Below are positions 42,862 through 51,648 of a stretch of 57,177 nucleotides of DNA, in pieces. Source of the stretch: Mangrovihabitans endophyticus (GTDB lineage Bacteria > Actinomycetota > Actinomycetes > Mycobacteriales > Micromonosporaceae); assembly GCF_014646155.1 (NCBI RefSeq), contig NZ_BMMX01000036.1:1-57177 (forward strand), written 5' to 3'. The position numbers and the translations under genes were made by a program. The notes beneath the pieces are model-generated. The model did not search any database and was not told where the DNA came from. It saw only the letters and a program-made list of their open reading frames with translations. Position 1 is the first letter of the stretch. Each line of letters begins with the position of its first letter.

Positions 42862-43704
42862 ATGCGCAGGTCCATCGCTTATCCGCTGGTGGCACTCGGA
42901 GCAGTCGGGTCGACCCTCGCCGTGGCATCCCCGGCGCTCGCCCACGGCTACGTCTCCGCGCCACCGAGCCGACAGGCCCTGTGCGCCGCCGGAGCGGTGC
43001 CGGACTGCGGTCAGATCCAGTTCGAGCCGCAGAGCGTCGAGGGTCCCAAGGGACTGAAATCCTGCGACGGCGGCCTGGCACAGTTCTCGGTGCTCTCCGA
43101 TGAGAGTCGTGACTGGCCGGCCAAGGCGGTCGGCTCGAAGGTCACCTTCACCTGGGTGATGACCGCGCGCCACCGGACCAGCGACTGGGAATACTTCATC
43201 GGCGGCACCAAGGTGGCCACGGTGGACGGCAACGATGCGCAGCCGGACGCGGTGGTGACGCACGACGTCGACCTCAGCGCCTTCCCCGGTCGGCGCACGG
43301 TGCTCGCGGTGTGGAACATCGCGGACACCGCGAACGCGTTCTATAGCTGCATCGACCTTCGGGTCGGCGGGGACGGCGACGGCGGGGACACCCCGCCGAC
43401 CAGCGAGCCGACCACACCGCCGGCCACCGAGCCACCGGCCACCGAGCCGCCGACGACCGCGCCGACCACACCCCCGGCGGACCCGCCAGCGACGTCCAGC
43501 CCGGCGACCGAACCGCCGGCCACCACCGCCCCCACCGCCGACCCGCCAGCGGCGGACGGTACGCCGTGGGCGCCGGGCGTGGCCTACCGCGCCGGTGACG
43601 AGGTGACCTACCAGGGCAAGACCTACCGCTGCCGGCAGGCCCACTCGTCGATCCGGAGCTGGGAGCCGTCGATCTACACCGCCGCGCTGTGGCTCCCGCT
43701 GTGA
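42862..43704 (+). CDS. AA10 lytic polysaccharide monooxygenase with CBM5/12 module
   Basis: 280 aa. The signal peptide ends at Ala27, leaving His28 as the N-terminal copper ligand (HGYVSAPPSRQ). The second histidine-brace residue is His104 in TARHRTSDW, and the axial aromatic lies in NAFYSCIDL. A Thr/Pro/Glu-rich linker (about 173-232) joins a small chitin-binding module WAPGVAYRAGDEVTYQGKTY. It cleaves chitin or cellulose oxidatively outside the cell. GAGGAG RBS. The next gene, for a DUF305 lipoprotein, follows immediately. Confidence 0.94.
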   Translation: MRRSIAYPLVALGAVGSTLAVASPALAHGYVSAPPSRQALCAAGAVPDCGQIQFEPQSVEGPKGLKSCDGGLAQFSVLSDESRDWPAKAVGSKVTFTWVMTARHRTSDWEYFIGGTKVATVDGNDAQPDAVVTHDVDLSAFPGRRTVLAVWNIADTANAFYSCIDLRVGGDGDGGDTPPTSEPTTPPATEPPATEPPTTAPTTPPADPPATSSPATEPPATTAPTADPPAADGTPWAPGVAYRAGDEVTYQGKTYRCRQAHSSIRSWEPSIYTAALWLPL

Positions 43705-43718
43705 GGGGGGCTCCCGCT

Positions 43719-44351
43719 GTGCGCAACCGCCACGCGACCCCGGCCCTGGCGCTGACCCCGGCTCTCGCACTGGCCCCGGCTCTCGCACTGGCCCTGTGCG
43801 GCGCGCTGCTCGGCGGGTGCGGCACCGCAACCGCCACCGATGCGCAGCAGGCCACCGCGGTCACCGCGTCGGTCGCGGCGGACGGCGCGCACAACGACAC
43901 CGATGTGATGTACCTGCAGATGATGGTCGCGCACCACGAGCAGGGCCTGGAGATGGCGCGGCTGGCCGAGTCGCATGCGGACAGCGACGACGTGCGCATC
44001 CTGGCGAAGGCCGTGGACGCCACCCAGTCCGACGAGGTGACGCTGATGAAGTCGTGGCTCACTTCGTGGGGCAAGCCCACAGAGGTGGACGATGCGCCGA
44101 GCCTGCACGCCGACCACGGTGGGCTGCCAGCCACCGGGCCGGAGGAGATCGCCGCCCTGAAGAAGGCCAAGGGTGCCGAGTTCGAAACGGACTTCCTCAA
44201 CCTGTTCGTGGCACACCAGCACAACGCCGTGGAAATGGCGCAGATGGAGACCACGGGCGGGGTGAACGCGCAGGCCAAGTCCTTCGCCGAACGCGTGCGG
44301 GCGTCCCGCACCGACCAGATCAAGCAGATGTTGACCATGATGAACACCTGA
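43719..44351 (+). CDS. DUF305 lipoprotein, possible copper carrier
   Basis: 210 aa from GTG 43719 (AGGGGGG upstream); a GTG at 43701 would overlap the LPMO stop as GTGA. The signal peptide carries repeats of ALALTPALALAP and ends in lipobox LGGC (Cys34). Two DUF305 halves follow: MYLQMMVAHHEQGLEMARL (His72, His73) and LFVAHQHNAVEMAQMET (His166, His168), both Met/His-rich. Some DUF305 proteins (CopM) bind copper. Directly after an LPMO gene, delivery of copper to the LPMO is an attractive inference. Confidence 0.88.
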   Translation: MRNRHATPALALTPALALAPALALALCGALLGGCGTATATDAQQATAVTASVAADGAHNDTDVMYLQMMVAHHEQGLEMARLAESHADSDDVRILAKAVDATQSDEVTLMKSWLTSWGKPTEVDDAPSLHADHGGLPATGPEEIAALKKAKGAEFETDFLNLFVAHQHNAVEMAQMETTGGVNAQAKSFAERVRASRTDQIKQMLTMMNT

Positions 44352-44379
44352 TCCACCTCGATGCCGCGCCGGAATCCCC

Positions 44380-44402
44380 CGGCCGGGACCCGTTCCCGGC
44401 CG
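44380..44402 (+). terminator. Hairpin after DUF305 gene
   Basis: CGGCCGGGA-CCCGT-TCCCGGCCG, perfect 9-bp stem, 28 nt after the stop codon. Confidence 0.65.
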
Positions 44403-44468
44403 TCGGCGCGGCACCCCGCGGGCGCCGCGTTCCCCTTCCGTCCCCCGGAACGGCACCGCCCGTGCCCC

Positions 44469-44500
44469 TCCGGCCGGCCCGTCCCCGCGGGCCGGCCGGA
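44469..44500 (+). terminator. Second, stronger hairpin in the same gap
   Basis: TCCGGCCGGCCCG and CGGGCCGGCCGGA form a perfect 13-bp stem with a 6-nt loop. Together with the previous hairpin it isolates the LPMO unit from the dehydrogenase gene. Further downstream GGTGCAA (44532-44538) and TTGCACC (44568-44574) form an inverted repeat before the next gene. Confidence 0.7.
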
Positions 44501-44631
44501 CGCATTTCCGTGCGATACGCAACCTTTGCTTGGTGCAATCGACCTCGATCGACACTCACAGCTTCGTTTGCACCCGCCGGGCGCGGGTAGGTGAGCAGCG
44601 TCTCGGACTTCCACGACACGAGGAGGCGCGC

Positions 44632-47600
44632 ATGACCGCGGTCGAACTGCCCGATCCGGTCACCCGCATCCCGGACGCCGGCGACATCGACGTCGCCGGC
44701 CTGGCCCGCGACCTGGCCGGCGAGGTGGACGGCGAGGTCCGCTTCGACGCCGGGTCGCGGGGTGCCTACTCCACCGACGCCTCCAACTATCGCCAGGTGC
44801 CGATCGGCGTGGTGCTGCCGCGCACCGTCGAGGCTGGCGTCGCGGCGGTGGCGGTGTGCCGCCGTTACGGAGCTCCGATCACCTCGCGCGGCGGCGGCAC
44901 CAGCCTGGCCGGGGAATGCACCAACACCGCGGTCGTCATCGACTGGTCCAAGTACTGCCACCGGGTGTCCGATGTGGACCGCGACGGCCACACCTGCGTG
45001 GTCGAGCCGGGCATCGTGCTGGACATCCTCAACCAGCAACTGGAACCGACCGGTCTGGAGTACGGCCCGGAACCGGCCACCCACAACCACTGCACGCTCG
45101 GCGGCATGATCGGCAACAACTCGTGCGGCGCGACTGCTCAGCGCACCGGCAAGGTGGTCGACAACGTCGTCGAGTTGGAGGTGCTGCTCTACGACGGCAC
45201 CCGCATGTGGGTCGGCGAGACCTCGGACGACGAGTACGCACGGATCATCGCGGACGGCGGCCGCAAGGCCGAGATCTACCGGCAGTTGCGCGAGTTGCGC
45301 GACGCGTACCTGGGACAGTTGCGCACCGACTATCCGCAGATACCGCGCCGGGTCTCCGGGTACAACCTGGACAGTCTCCTGCCGGAACAGCAGTTCCACG
45401 TGGCCAAGGCGCTGGTGGGCAGCGAAGGCACCCTCGTGACCGTGCTGCGGGCACGGCTACGCCTGGTCCCGGTCGTCAAACATCGCACCCTGGTCGTGCT
45501 CGGCTACTCCGACGTGGCCGCCTCGGCCGACGCGGTGCCGTCCCTCCTGCCGTACGAACCGATCGCCTTGGAAGGCATCGACAGCAGGCTCATCGGATTC
45601 GAGAAGCGCAAGGATCTCAACCCGCGGGGCCTGGAGAACCTGCCGGACGGCGACGCGTTCCTGCTCGTACAGTTCGGCGGCGACACCAAGGACGAGGCCG
45701 ACGCGGCCGCATCACGCATGCTGGCCGGCATCGACCGCGGGCGCGAGGACAAGGACGTGCTGCTCTTCGACGACCCGGAGCTGGAGAAACGGCTCTGGGC
45801 GGTGCGCGAATCCGGCCTCGGAGCCACCGCCCGGGTCTCCGGCATGGCGGACACCTGGCCGGGCTGGGAGGACTCCGCGGTCGCCCCCGAGCGGCTCGGC
45901 GACTACCTTCGCGACCTGCTCACGCTGTACCAGGAATACGGCTACCAGCAGGCGTCCCTCTACGGCCACTTCGGGCAGGGCTGTGTGCACACGCGCATCC
46001 CGTTCGACCTGGTGAACCCCGACGGTATCGCGGCGTTCCGCTCCTTCCTGGAACGCGCCGCCGATCTCGTGGTGCGCTACGGCGGTTCGCTCTCCGGCGA
46101 GCACGGCGACGGACAGGCCCGCGGCGAGTTGCTGCCGAAGATGTTCGGCGACGATCTGGTCCGGGCGTTCGGCCAGTTCAAGGCGATCTTCGACCCGGAC
46201 AACCGGATGAACCCCGGCAAGGTGGTCGCGCCATACCCGCTGGACAGCAACCTGCGGCTGGGCACCGACTACCGGCACACCACCGGCGAGACCCACTTCC
46301 AGTACCCGCACGACGACGGCAGCTTCGGCAGAGCCGTGCTGCGATGCGTGGGCGTGGGCAAGTGCCGTCGCCACTCGGGCGGCGTGATGTGCCCGTCCTA
46401 CATGGCCACCCGGGAGGAGGAGCACTCCACCCGTGGCCGGGCCCGGTTGCTGTTCGAGATGCTCGACGGGGGCGCGCGGGGCGGAGCCATCGCGGACGGC
46501 TGGCGCTCCGACGCGGTCAACGACGCCCTCGACCTGTGCCTGGCCTGCAAGGGCTGCAAGGCGGACTGCCCGGTCGACGTGGACATGGCAACGTACAAGG
46601 CGGAGTTCCTGTCCCACCACTACGAGGGACGGGTGCGACCGCGTACGCACTATTCGATGGGCTGGCTTCCGCTGGCCGCCGCCCTGGTGTCCCGCACCGC
46701 GCCGCGCCTGGCCAACGCGCTGACGCACGCGCCCGGGTTGTCCCGGGTGGCGAAGAAGGCGGCGGGGGTGGACGTGCGCCGCGAGGTGCCGGTGTTCGCG
46801 CCGCGGACCTTTCAGGAGTGGTTCGCCCGTCGGACACCCACCGGCACGGGTGAACGCGGCGACGTGGTGCTGTGGCCGGACACCTTCACCAACAATTTCG
46901 ACCCGGCCATCGCCGAGTCGGCGGTCGAGGTGGTGGAGGACGCCGGCTGGCGGGTGATCGTGCCCGAGCAGCCGGTCTGTTGCGGGCTCACGTGGATCTC
47001 CACCGGTCAGCTCGACACTGCCAAGCGGATTCTCATGCGTACCGTCGCCGTGCTGCGTCCGCATCTGCGGGCCGGCACCCTCGTGCTGGGCCTGGAACCG
47101 AGCTGCACGGCGGTGTTCCGCGGCGACGCCGAGGAACTCTTCCCGGACGACCAGGACGTGCAGCGGTTGAAGCGGCAGACCGTCACCCTCGCCGAGCTGC
47201 TGCATCGGCACAGCGACGGGTGGCAGCCGCCGCGGATCCCACGGACCGCGCACATCCAGACGCACTGTCACCAGCACGCCGTCATGGGATTCGACGCCGA
47301 TCGCGCGGTCCTGTCCGCCGCCGGGGTGCAGGCCGACGTCCTCGACTCGGGTTGTTGCGGCCTGGCCGGCAACTTCGGCTTCGAGGAGGGCCACTACGAG
47401 GTGAGCGAGGCGTGCGCGGAACGTGTGCTGCTGCCCGCCGTGCGCGGCGCCGCGGACGACGACGTGATCCTGGCCGATGGCTTCAGTTGCCGCACGCAGG
47501 TCGAGCAAAGCGAGGCCGCGGGCCGTTGCGGCATGCACCTGGCCGAGTTGCTGCGCGCCGGCCTGCACGACGACGACGGCCACGGGGTGCCCGAGCATCG

Positions 47601-47724
47601 CTGGGCGCGGCGCCCCTCGGCACCCTCCGGCGCGGTCGCGGGACTGACCGTCGCGACGCTCGGCGCCGCCGCAGCCACGCTGTGCTGGGCGGCCGTACGG
47701 GGGTGGCGCTCATGGTCACGCTGA
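44632..47724 (+). CDS. FAD-binding and Fe-S 2-hydroxyacid dehydrogenase (GlcD-GlcF-like fusion)
   Basis: 1030 aa. The FAD_binding_4 domain (about 40-270) includes RGGGTSLAGECTNTAVV and GGMIGNNSCGATA; the FAD-oxidase C domain (about 280-545) includes GSLSGEHGDGQARGELLP. A ferredoxin part follows with CVGVGKCRRHSGGVMCP (from about 572) and CLACKGCKADCP (from about 635). It ends with CCG-type segments (VCCGLTW; SGCCGLAGNFG, about 906). It is a D-lactate/glycolate-type dehydrogenase, probably membrane-associated and quinone-linked. ATG with AGGAGG 5 nt upstream. The last 13 bp overlap the enolase-family gene, so the substrate may be a sugar-derived hydroxy acid. Confidence 0.92.
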   Translation: MTAVELPDPVTRIPDAGDIDVAGLARDLAGEVDGEVRFDAGSRGAYSTDASNYRQVPIGVVLPRTVEAGVAAVAVCRRYGAPITSRGGGTSLAGECTNTAVVIDWSKYCHRVSDVDRDGHTCVVEPGIVLDILNQQLEPTGLEYGPEPATHNHCTLGGMIGNNSCGATAQRTGKVVDNVVELEVLLYDGTRMWVGETSDDEYARIIADGGRKAEIYRQLRELRDAYLGQLRTDYPQIPRRVSGYNLDSLLPEQQFHVAKALVGSEGTLVTVLRARLRLVPVVKHRTLVVLGYSDVAASADAVPSLLPYEPIALEGIDSRLIGFEKRKDLNPRGLENLPDGDAFLLVQFGGDTKDEADAAASRMLAGIDRGREDKDVLLFDDPELEKRLWAVRESGLGATARVSGMADTWPGWEDSAVAPERLGDYLRDLLTLYQEYGYQQASLYGHFGQGCVHTRIPFDLVNPDGIAAFRSFLERAADLVVRYGGSLSGEHGDGQARGELLPKMFGDDLVRAFGQFKAIFDPDNRMNPGKVVAPYPLDSNLRLGTDYRHTTGETHFQYPHDDGSFGRAVLRCVGVGKCRRHSGGVMCPSYMATREEEHSTRGRARLLFEMLDGGARGGAIADGWRSDAVNDALDLCLACKGCKADCPVDVDMATYKAEFLSHHYEGRVRPRTHYSMGWLPLAAALVSRTAPRLANALTHAPGLSRVAKKAAGVDVRREVPVFAPRTFQEWFARRTPTGTGERGDVVLWPDTFTNNFDPAIAESAVEVVEDAGWRVIVPEQPVCCGLTWISTGQLDTAKRILMRTVAVLRPHLRAGTLVLGLEPSCTAVFRGDAEELFPDDQDVQRLKRQTVTLAELLHRHSDGWQPPRIPRTAHIQTHCHQHAVMGFDADRAVLSAAGVQADVLDSGCCGLAGNFGFEEGHYEVSEACAERVLLPAVRGAADDDVILADGFSCRTQVEQSEAAGRCGMHLAELLRAGLHDDDGHGVPEHRWARRPSAPSGAVAGLTVATLGAAAATLCWAAVRGWRSWSR

Positions 47725-48791
47725 CCGCCACGGCGTACACGATTCCGACCGACGCTCCCGAGGGAGACGGCACGCTCGCCTGGTCAAGCACCACGCTGGT
47801 GCTGGCCGAGGCGAGCGCGGACGGCGTGACCGGGATCGGCTGGACGTACGCCCCGGCCGTCGCCGCGCAGATCATCACCGGCATGCTCGCCGACGTGGTC
47901 ACCGACGCCGACCCCGACGACGTGCCCGCGGCGTGGCTGGCCATGCAGCGCCGGATCCGTAACGCGGGGCGCCCCGGGGTGGCCGGCATGGCCTTGTCTG
48001 CGGTGGACAACGCCCTGTGGGACCTCAAGGCCCGGCGTCACGGCCTGCCGCTGGCCCGACTGCTCGGCGGAGCACGGGCGGTCGTCGAGGTGTACGGCAG
48101 CGGCGGCTTCACCACCTACGACGCGGACCGGCAGCACGCCCAGCTCGCCGGGTGGGTGCACGAGCAGGGCATCCCCCGGGTCAAAATCAAGATCGGCGAA
48201 TCCTGGGGAGCCGACACCGGCCGGGACCTGGCCCGGATGGCGGCCGCCCGCAAGACCATCGGGGACGCCGAGCTGTACGTCGACGCCAATGGCGGTTACG
48301 CGCGCAAGCAGGCCATCCGGGTCATGCGGACGGCCGCCGACTTGGACGTGCGATGGTTCGAGGAGCCGGTCAGCTCGGACGACCTGGCGGGCCTGGGTCA
48401 GGTGCGCGATGCGGTGCGCCCGGACGTGGCGGCCGGCGAGTACGGCTACGATCTGGTCTATTTCGCGCGGATGGCGCCGCACGTGGACTGTCTTCAGATC
48501 GACGTCACCCGCTGCGGTGGCATCACCGAGTTTCAGCGGGCGGCGGCGGTGGCGGCGGCGCACGGTCTGGAGGTCTCCGGGCACTGCGCGCCGCATCAGC
48601 ACCTCGCGGTGGCCGCCGCCACGCCGAACATGCGGCACCTGGAGTGGTTCCACGATCACGCGCGCATCGAGACAATGCTGTTCGCCGATGCCGCCACGCC
48701 GATCGGCGGACGCGTCACGCCGCATCGGGACGCACCGGGCAACGGTTACGCGTTCCGGCGCGCCGACGCCGAGAAGTGGCGAGTGCAGTGA
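47712..48791 (+). CDS. Enolase superfamily (mandelate racemase/muconate lactonising) protein
   Basis: 359 aa. The capping domain is followed by a barrel with VKIKIGESWG (KxK base, about 157-160), metal ligands in DANGG (about 190), WFEEPV (about 216) and AGEYGYD (about 241), and GHCAPHQH (His about 290). The pattern fits an acid-sugar dehydratase or epimerase of the MR subgroup. The start ATG lies inside the end of the dehydrogenase gene, so both should act on one pathway. The specific substrate is not predictable by eye. Confidence 0.9.
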   Translation: MVTLTATAYTIPTDAPEGDGTLAWSSTTLVLAEASADGVTGIGWTYAPAVAAQIITGMLADVVTDADPDDVPAAWLAMQRRIRNAGRPGVAGMALSAVDNALWDLKARRHGLPLARLLGGARAVVEVYGSGGFTTYDADRQHAQLAGWVHEQGIPRVKIKIGESWGADTGRDLARMAAARKTIGDAELYVDANGGYARKQAIRVMRTAADLDVRWFEEPVSSDDLAGLGQVRDAVRPDVAAGEYGYDLVYFARMAPHVDCLQIDVTRCGGITEFQRAAAVAAAHGLEVSGHCAPHQHLAVAAATPNMRHLEWFHDHARIETMLFADAATPIGGRVTPHRDAPGNGYAFRRADAEKWRVQ

Positions 48792-48802
48792 CCGAAACGA
48801 TC

Positions 48803-48836
48803 ACGAGGGCCACCCCCGTCGCGGGGTGGCCCTCGT
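48803..48836 (+). terminator. Strong terminator after the enolase-family gene
   Basis: ACGAGGGCCACCCC and GGGGTGGCCCTCGT form a perfect 14-bp stem around CGTCGC, 11 nt after the stop codon. The rest of the 314-nt gap to cutA shows no gene. Confidence 0.85.
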
Positions 48837-49105
48837 CCCATGATCCGTCCTCCGGCCCCTCGGCCGGTCAGTGTCGCGGTAATACCGACGATCTCGGGCG
48901 GATCGCTGACGCCGTCACCTCCGGTGGCCGCATCACCGGACCTGCTGCGCTTCGCCGACCGCCCGCTGGTATGTCGGATGTGACGCCACCTCCCTTCGCT
49001 GTGGCCCTATGCGTCGGCATCACGGCCGCGATCCTGAGGATTCCGCCCCGGGATTTCTCGCCGTGACGCGCGAGCACTGCGACCAGGGGTGGGACACTGC
49101 GAGCG

Positions 49106-49459
49106 ATGAGCGACAACGAGATCTGCGAAGTGGTGATCACCGCCGACGACGCCGAGTGGCTGGCCGGATTCACTCGACGTCTCGTCGAGGAACGGCTCGC
49201 CGCGTGCGGGCATCAGACGCCGGCGATCCGCTCGATCTACCGGTGGGACGGCGCCATGCAGGACGACCCGGAGGCCCGCGTCGCCCTGCACACTCGCGCC
49301 TCGCTGGTCGAGCGCATCGTGCAACGCACGGATCGGGAGCATCCCTATGACGTGCCGTGCGTCATCGCGTTGCCGATCGTGGCCGCCAATCCGGCGTACC
49401 GCAAATGGGTGTTGGACGAGACCTCAGACGGCGGCTTCGAGGTCGGCGCGGGTCAGTAG
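49106..49459 (+). CDS. cutA: CutA1 divalent-cation tolerance family protein
   Basis: 117 aa, ferredoxin-like trimer fold. EVVITADDAEWLAGFTRRLVE, RLAACGHQTPAIRSIYRWDG and HPYDVPCVIALPI are the CutA motifs (RLAAC and HPYxxP). The role in bacteria is unclear. Its 3' end overlaps convergent pyrE by 36 bp. Confidence 0.93.
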   Translation: MSDNEICEVVITADDAEWLAGFTRRLVEERLAACGHQTPAIRSIYRWDGAMQDDPEARVALHTRASLVERIVQRTDREHPYDVPCVIALPIVAANPAYRKWVLDETSDGGFEVGAGQ

Positions 49460-49948
49460 CGCGCGCAGGGCGATGCCCTCGGCGTTCAGCGCCGCGACGC
49501 CGCCTTCCTGGCGGTCGATGACGCACAGGGCATGGTCCACATGGGCGCCCAGCTTGCGCAGCTCGCCGGTGGAGATGACGACCTGGCCGCCGGAGGTGAC
49601 CACGTCCTCGACCACGAGAACCCGTCGCCCGGCCACCTCGGCACCCTCGGCCAGGCGGGCCGTGCCGTACTGCTTGGCCTGCTTACGGACGAAGGCGCAG
49701 GGCAGACCGGCGTGCCGGCCGAGTGCGGTGACCACGGCGATGCCGCCCATCTCCAGGCCGGCCAGCACCTCGGTCCCGTCCGGGATCAGCACGGCCATCT
49801 GCTCGGCGAGCCGGTCCAGCAGCACCGGGTCGGATTCGAACTGATACTTGTCGAAATATTCGGTGGCGGTCCGGCCGGAGCGCAGTACGAACTGACCGGT
49901 CAGCCGGCTCACGTCGCGGACCCGCCGCGCGAGGTCGGAATCTGTCAC
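49424..49948 (-). CDS. pyrE: Orotate phosphoribosyltransferase
   Basis: 174 aa. The PRPP-binding motif is VLVVEDVVTSGGQ; TEYFDKYQFESDP and LEMGGIAVVTALG are further OPRTase segments, and FVRKQAKQYGT is the catalytic flexible loop with its lysines. Makes OMP in pyrimidine synthesis. The GTG start at 49948 lies inside a palindrome and has no good Shine-Dalgarno, so initiation may be regulated. Confidence 0.95.
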   Translation of the reverse strand: MTDSDLARRVRDVSRLTGQFVLRSGRTATEYFDKYQFESDPVLLDRLAEQMAVLIPDGTEVLAGLEMGGIAVVTALGRHAGLPCAFVRKQAKQYGTARLAEGAEVAGRRVLVVEDVVTSGGQVVISTGELRKLGAHVDHALCVIDRQEGGVAALNAEGIALRALLTRADLEAAV

Positions 49949-49957
49949 AAGGTGACA
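49943..49957. promoter_or_regulatory. Palindrome over the pyrE start codon
   Basis: TGTCAC-AAG-GTGACA, perfect 6-bp arms with a 3-nt centre. The minus-strand GTG start of pyrE is part of it. Possible operator or start-codon-hiding hairpin. Confidence 0.5.
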
Positions 49958-50142
49958 GCCTGTCAGGCCGTCGAGCGGGCGATGGCACCGGCCCCGCCAA
50001 AGAAGCCCGTCGCTGCGGAATGCCGGTCCGCACCGGCGAACGCCGATGGATCACCCGTTCGTGTTGTGAATTCGACAATTCACGAGCCGTTTGTCCGGTT
50101 TGGCGTACTTTACGGCTCACAGAGCTCCAGAAAGGATCCGAC

Positions 50143-50442
50143 GTGACACCCTTCGCTTTGCTCTTTCTGCTGACCCTCGCCGGGACGTCGTGCTTTGCCA
50201 TCGGCCGGGCTCTGGGCCGCGGCGAACGTTATGAAAAGGGATACCGGGAGGGCTTCCGCGACGGCGAGACCGGCTCGCTGGCTCGCGCGGCCCGCTTGAT
50301 CCAGTTGCACGACAAGCCGACGGTCGCGCCGGCGGTCGAATCGATGATGCTGCCGAGCTATCACGTGCCGCACCAGTTGCCACCGCCGGAGTCCGCGCCG
50401 CCCGTGGTCGGCATCCCGTCCCGGCCACAGCTCGCCCTGTGA
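50143..50442 (+). CDS. Small single-pass membrane protein
   Basis: 99 aa from GTG with AAAGGA upstream. A membrane helix at the very N-terminus (PFALLFLLTLAGTSCFAIG) is followed by a charged repeat-like GRGERYEKGYREGFRDGETG and a Pro-rich tail. No family recognised; looks like a genuine, conserved-type small protein because of its RBS and codon pattern. Confidence 0.65.
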   Translation: MTPFALLFLLTLAGTSCFAIGRALGRGERYEKGYREGFRDGETGSLARAARLIQLHDKPTVAPAVESMMLPSYHVPHQLPPPESAPPVVGIPSRPQLAL

Positions 50443-50449
50443 AACCAGA

Positions 50450-50485
50450 CGAGGGGTGGGGGCGCCGCGGCGGCCCCCCCCCTCG
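50450..50485. terminator. Hairpin between convergent small-protein and chitinase genes
   Basis: CGAGGGGTGGGG pairs with a CCCCCCCCCTCG arm (11 of 12 bp). It contains a run of nine C (50474-50482), a risk point for sequencing error. Confidence 0.6.
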
Positions 50486-50508
50486 TGCGTCGTGCGAGGC
50501 GCGTCGTC

Positions 50509-51648
50509 TCAGCAGGACAGGTTGCCACCCGGGGCGACGCCCAGGATCGAGGTGAACCGGTTGTACGCGTCCACCCGGCTCTGCACCTGCGCCGGGTTGC
50601 CGCCATTGCACTCCAGCGAGCCGTTGATGCTGCGGATCGTCTCGCCGAATCCGCGACCGTTGACCATCGCGTCGTGCGGCGTCATCGTGCCCGGACCACG
50701 CTGGGTCATCCAGTACCAGACCGCGGTCTGGTAGGCGACCGACGCCTCGTTCTTGACCCGGTCCGGATTGTTCAGCAGGTCGATGCCGAGGGCGTCGCCG
50801 GCGGCCTTGTAGTTGAAGTTCCAGCTCAGCTGAATCGGCCCACGGCCGTGGTATGCGGACTGGCCGGCCGGGCAGCCGTACGGCTGGCTCTGATCGCAGT
50901 AGAGCGGCCAGTTGGCCTGGTTCAGCTCCTCCACATAGACCAGTCCGCCGGATTCGTGGTTGATGTTCGCCAGGAACGCCGCAGCTTCCTGCTTGCGCAC
51001 GGTCTCACTGCCGGTGGTGGTGAACGCCGGGAACTTGCCGATCGCGTCGATCAGTCCCGCGTACGAGTAGAACGCGATCCGGTTCGGGAACATCTGGTTG
51101 AACTGCGCCTCGGAGACCGGGAACCCGCTGCTGTCGCCTCCGCCGCCGCTGGGTGGCGGGGTGGTCGATCCGCCGCCGTCACACGAGAACGGCTCCCAGT
51201 ACCACGTGCTGATCACCGGGTCGTAGCCCGGATTCTCGTGCTCGGCGCGGTAGTAGTTGCCGTCGGTGTAACGCACCACGGCACCGGCCGGGTAATAGGT
51301 GCCCGCCGCCCATGCCGGGTAGTCACACGCTCCGCCGCCCGAGTTGCCACCGCCCGAGTTGCCGCCGCCCGAGTTGCCACCGCCGGAACCGTCGCCGCAC
51401 GTGCCGTCGTCCTGCCACACTCCGGAGCCACCGGTGCTCGGGGTTTCGTGCTGCGTCCACCACTTCGCCGTCCAGTTGTGGCTCTGGTAGGACACCTGCA
51501 TGCCGCCGGTGTAGACGGCGTTGCTGTCGTACGCCGCGGCACAGGCCGCGGCGGCGTTGGACACCGTCATGGGCAGCACGGCCGCCGCGGCACCCGCCAC
51601 GGCGACACCTGCCGCGACCGCAAGCGTCAGGAGGCGCTTTCTCGGCAT
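50509..51648 (-). CDS. GH19 chitinase with two CBM5/12 modules
   Basis: 379 aa. A signal peptide (about 1-34) is followed by a first chitin-binding module (AYDSNAVYTGGMQVSYQSHN, ending WQDDGTC), a linker of repeated GGGNS, a second module (PAWAAGTYYPAGAVVRYTDG) and the GH19 catalytic domain with NINHESGG (catalytic Glu), YHGRGPIQLSWNFNY and the C-terminal NGRGFGETIRSING. Endochitinase, secreted. ATG at 51648; a TTG three codons earlier is less likely. An AT-rich region upstream (51715-51760) with GAAAGT-14 nt-ACTTTC probably holds its control sites. Confidence 0.95.
   Translation of the reverse strand: MPRKRLLTLAVAAGVAVAGAAAAVLPMTVSNAAAACAAAYDSNAVYTGGMQVSYQSHNWTAKWWTQHETPSTGGSGVWQDDGTCGDGSGGGNSGGGNSGGGNSGGGACDYPAWAAGTYYPAGAVVRYTDGNYYRAEHENPGYDPVISTWYWEPFSCDGGGSTTPPPSGGGGDSSGFPVSEAQFNQMFPNRIAFYSYAGLIDAIGKFPAFTTTGSETVRKQEAAAFLANINHESGGLVYVEELNQANWPLYCDQSQPYGCPAGQSAYHGRGPIQLSWNFNYKAAGDALGIDLLNNPDRVKNEASVAYQTAVWYWMTQRGPGTMTPHDAMVNGRGFGETIRSINGSLECNGGNPAQVQSRVDAYNRFTSILGVAPGGNLSC

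Noticed and set aside
44856..46853. 665-codon plus-strand frame inside the FAD/Fe-S gene
   Set aside because: Shadow of the dehydrogenase in another frame; composition is Arg/Gly-rich and featureless.
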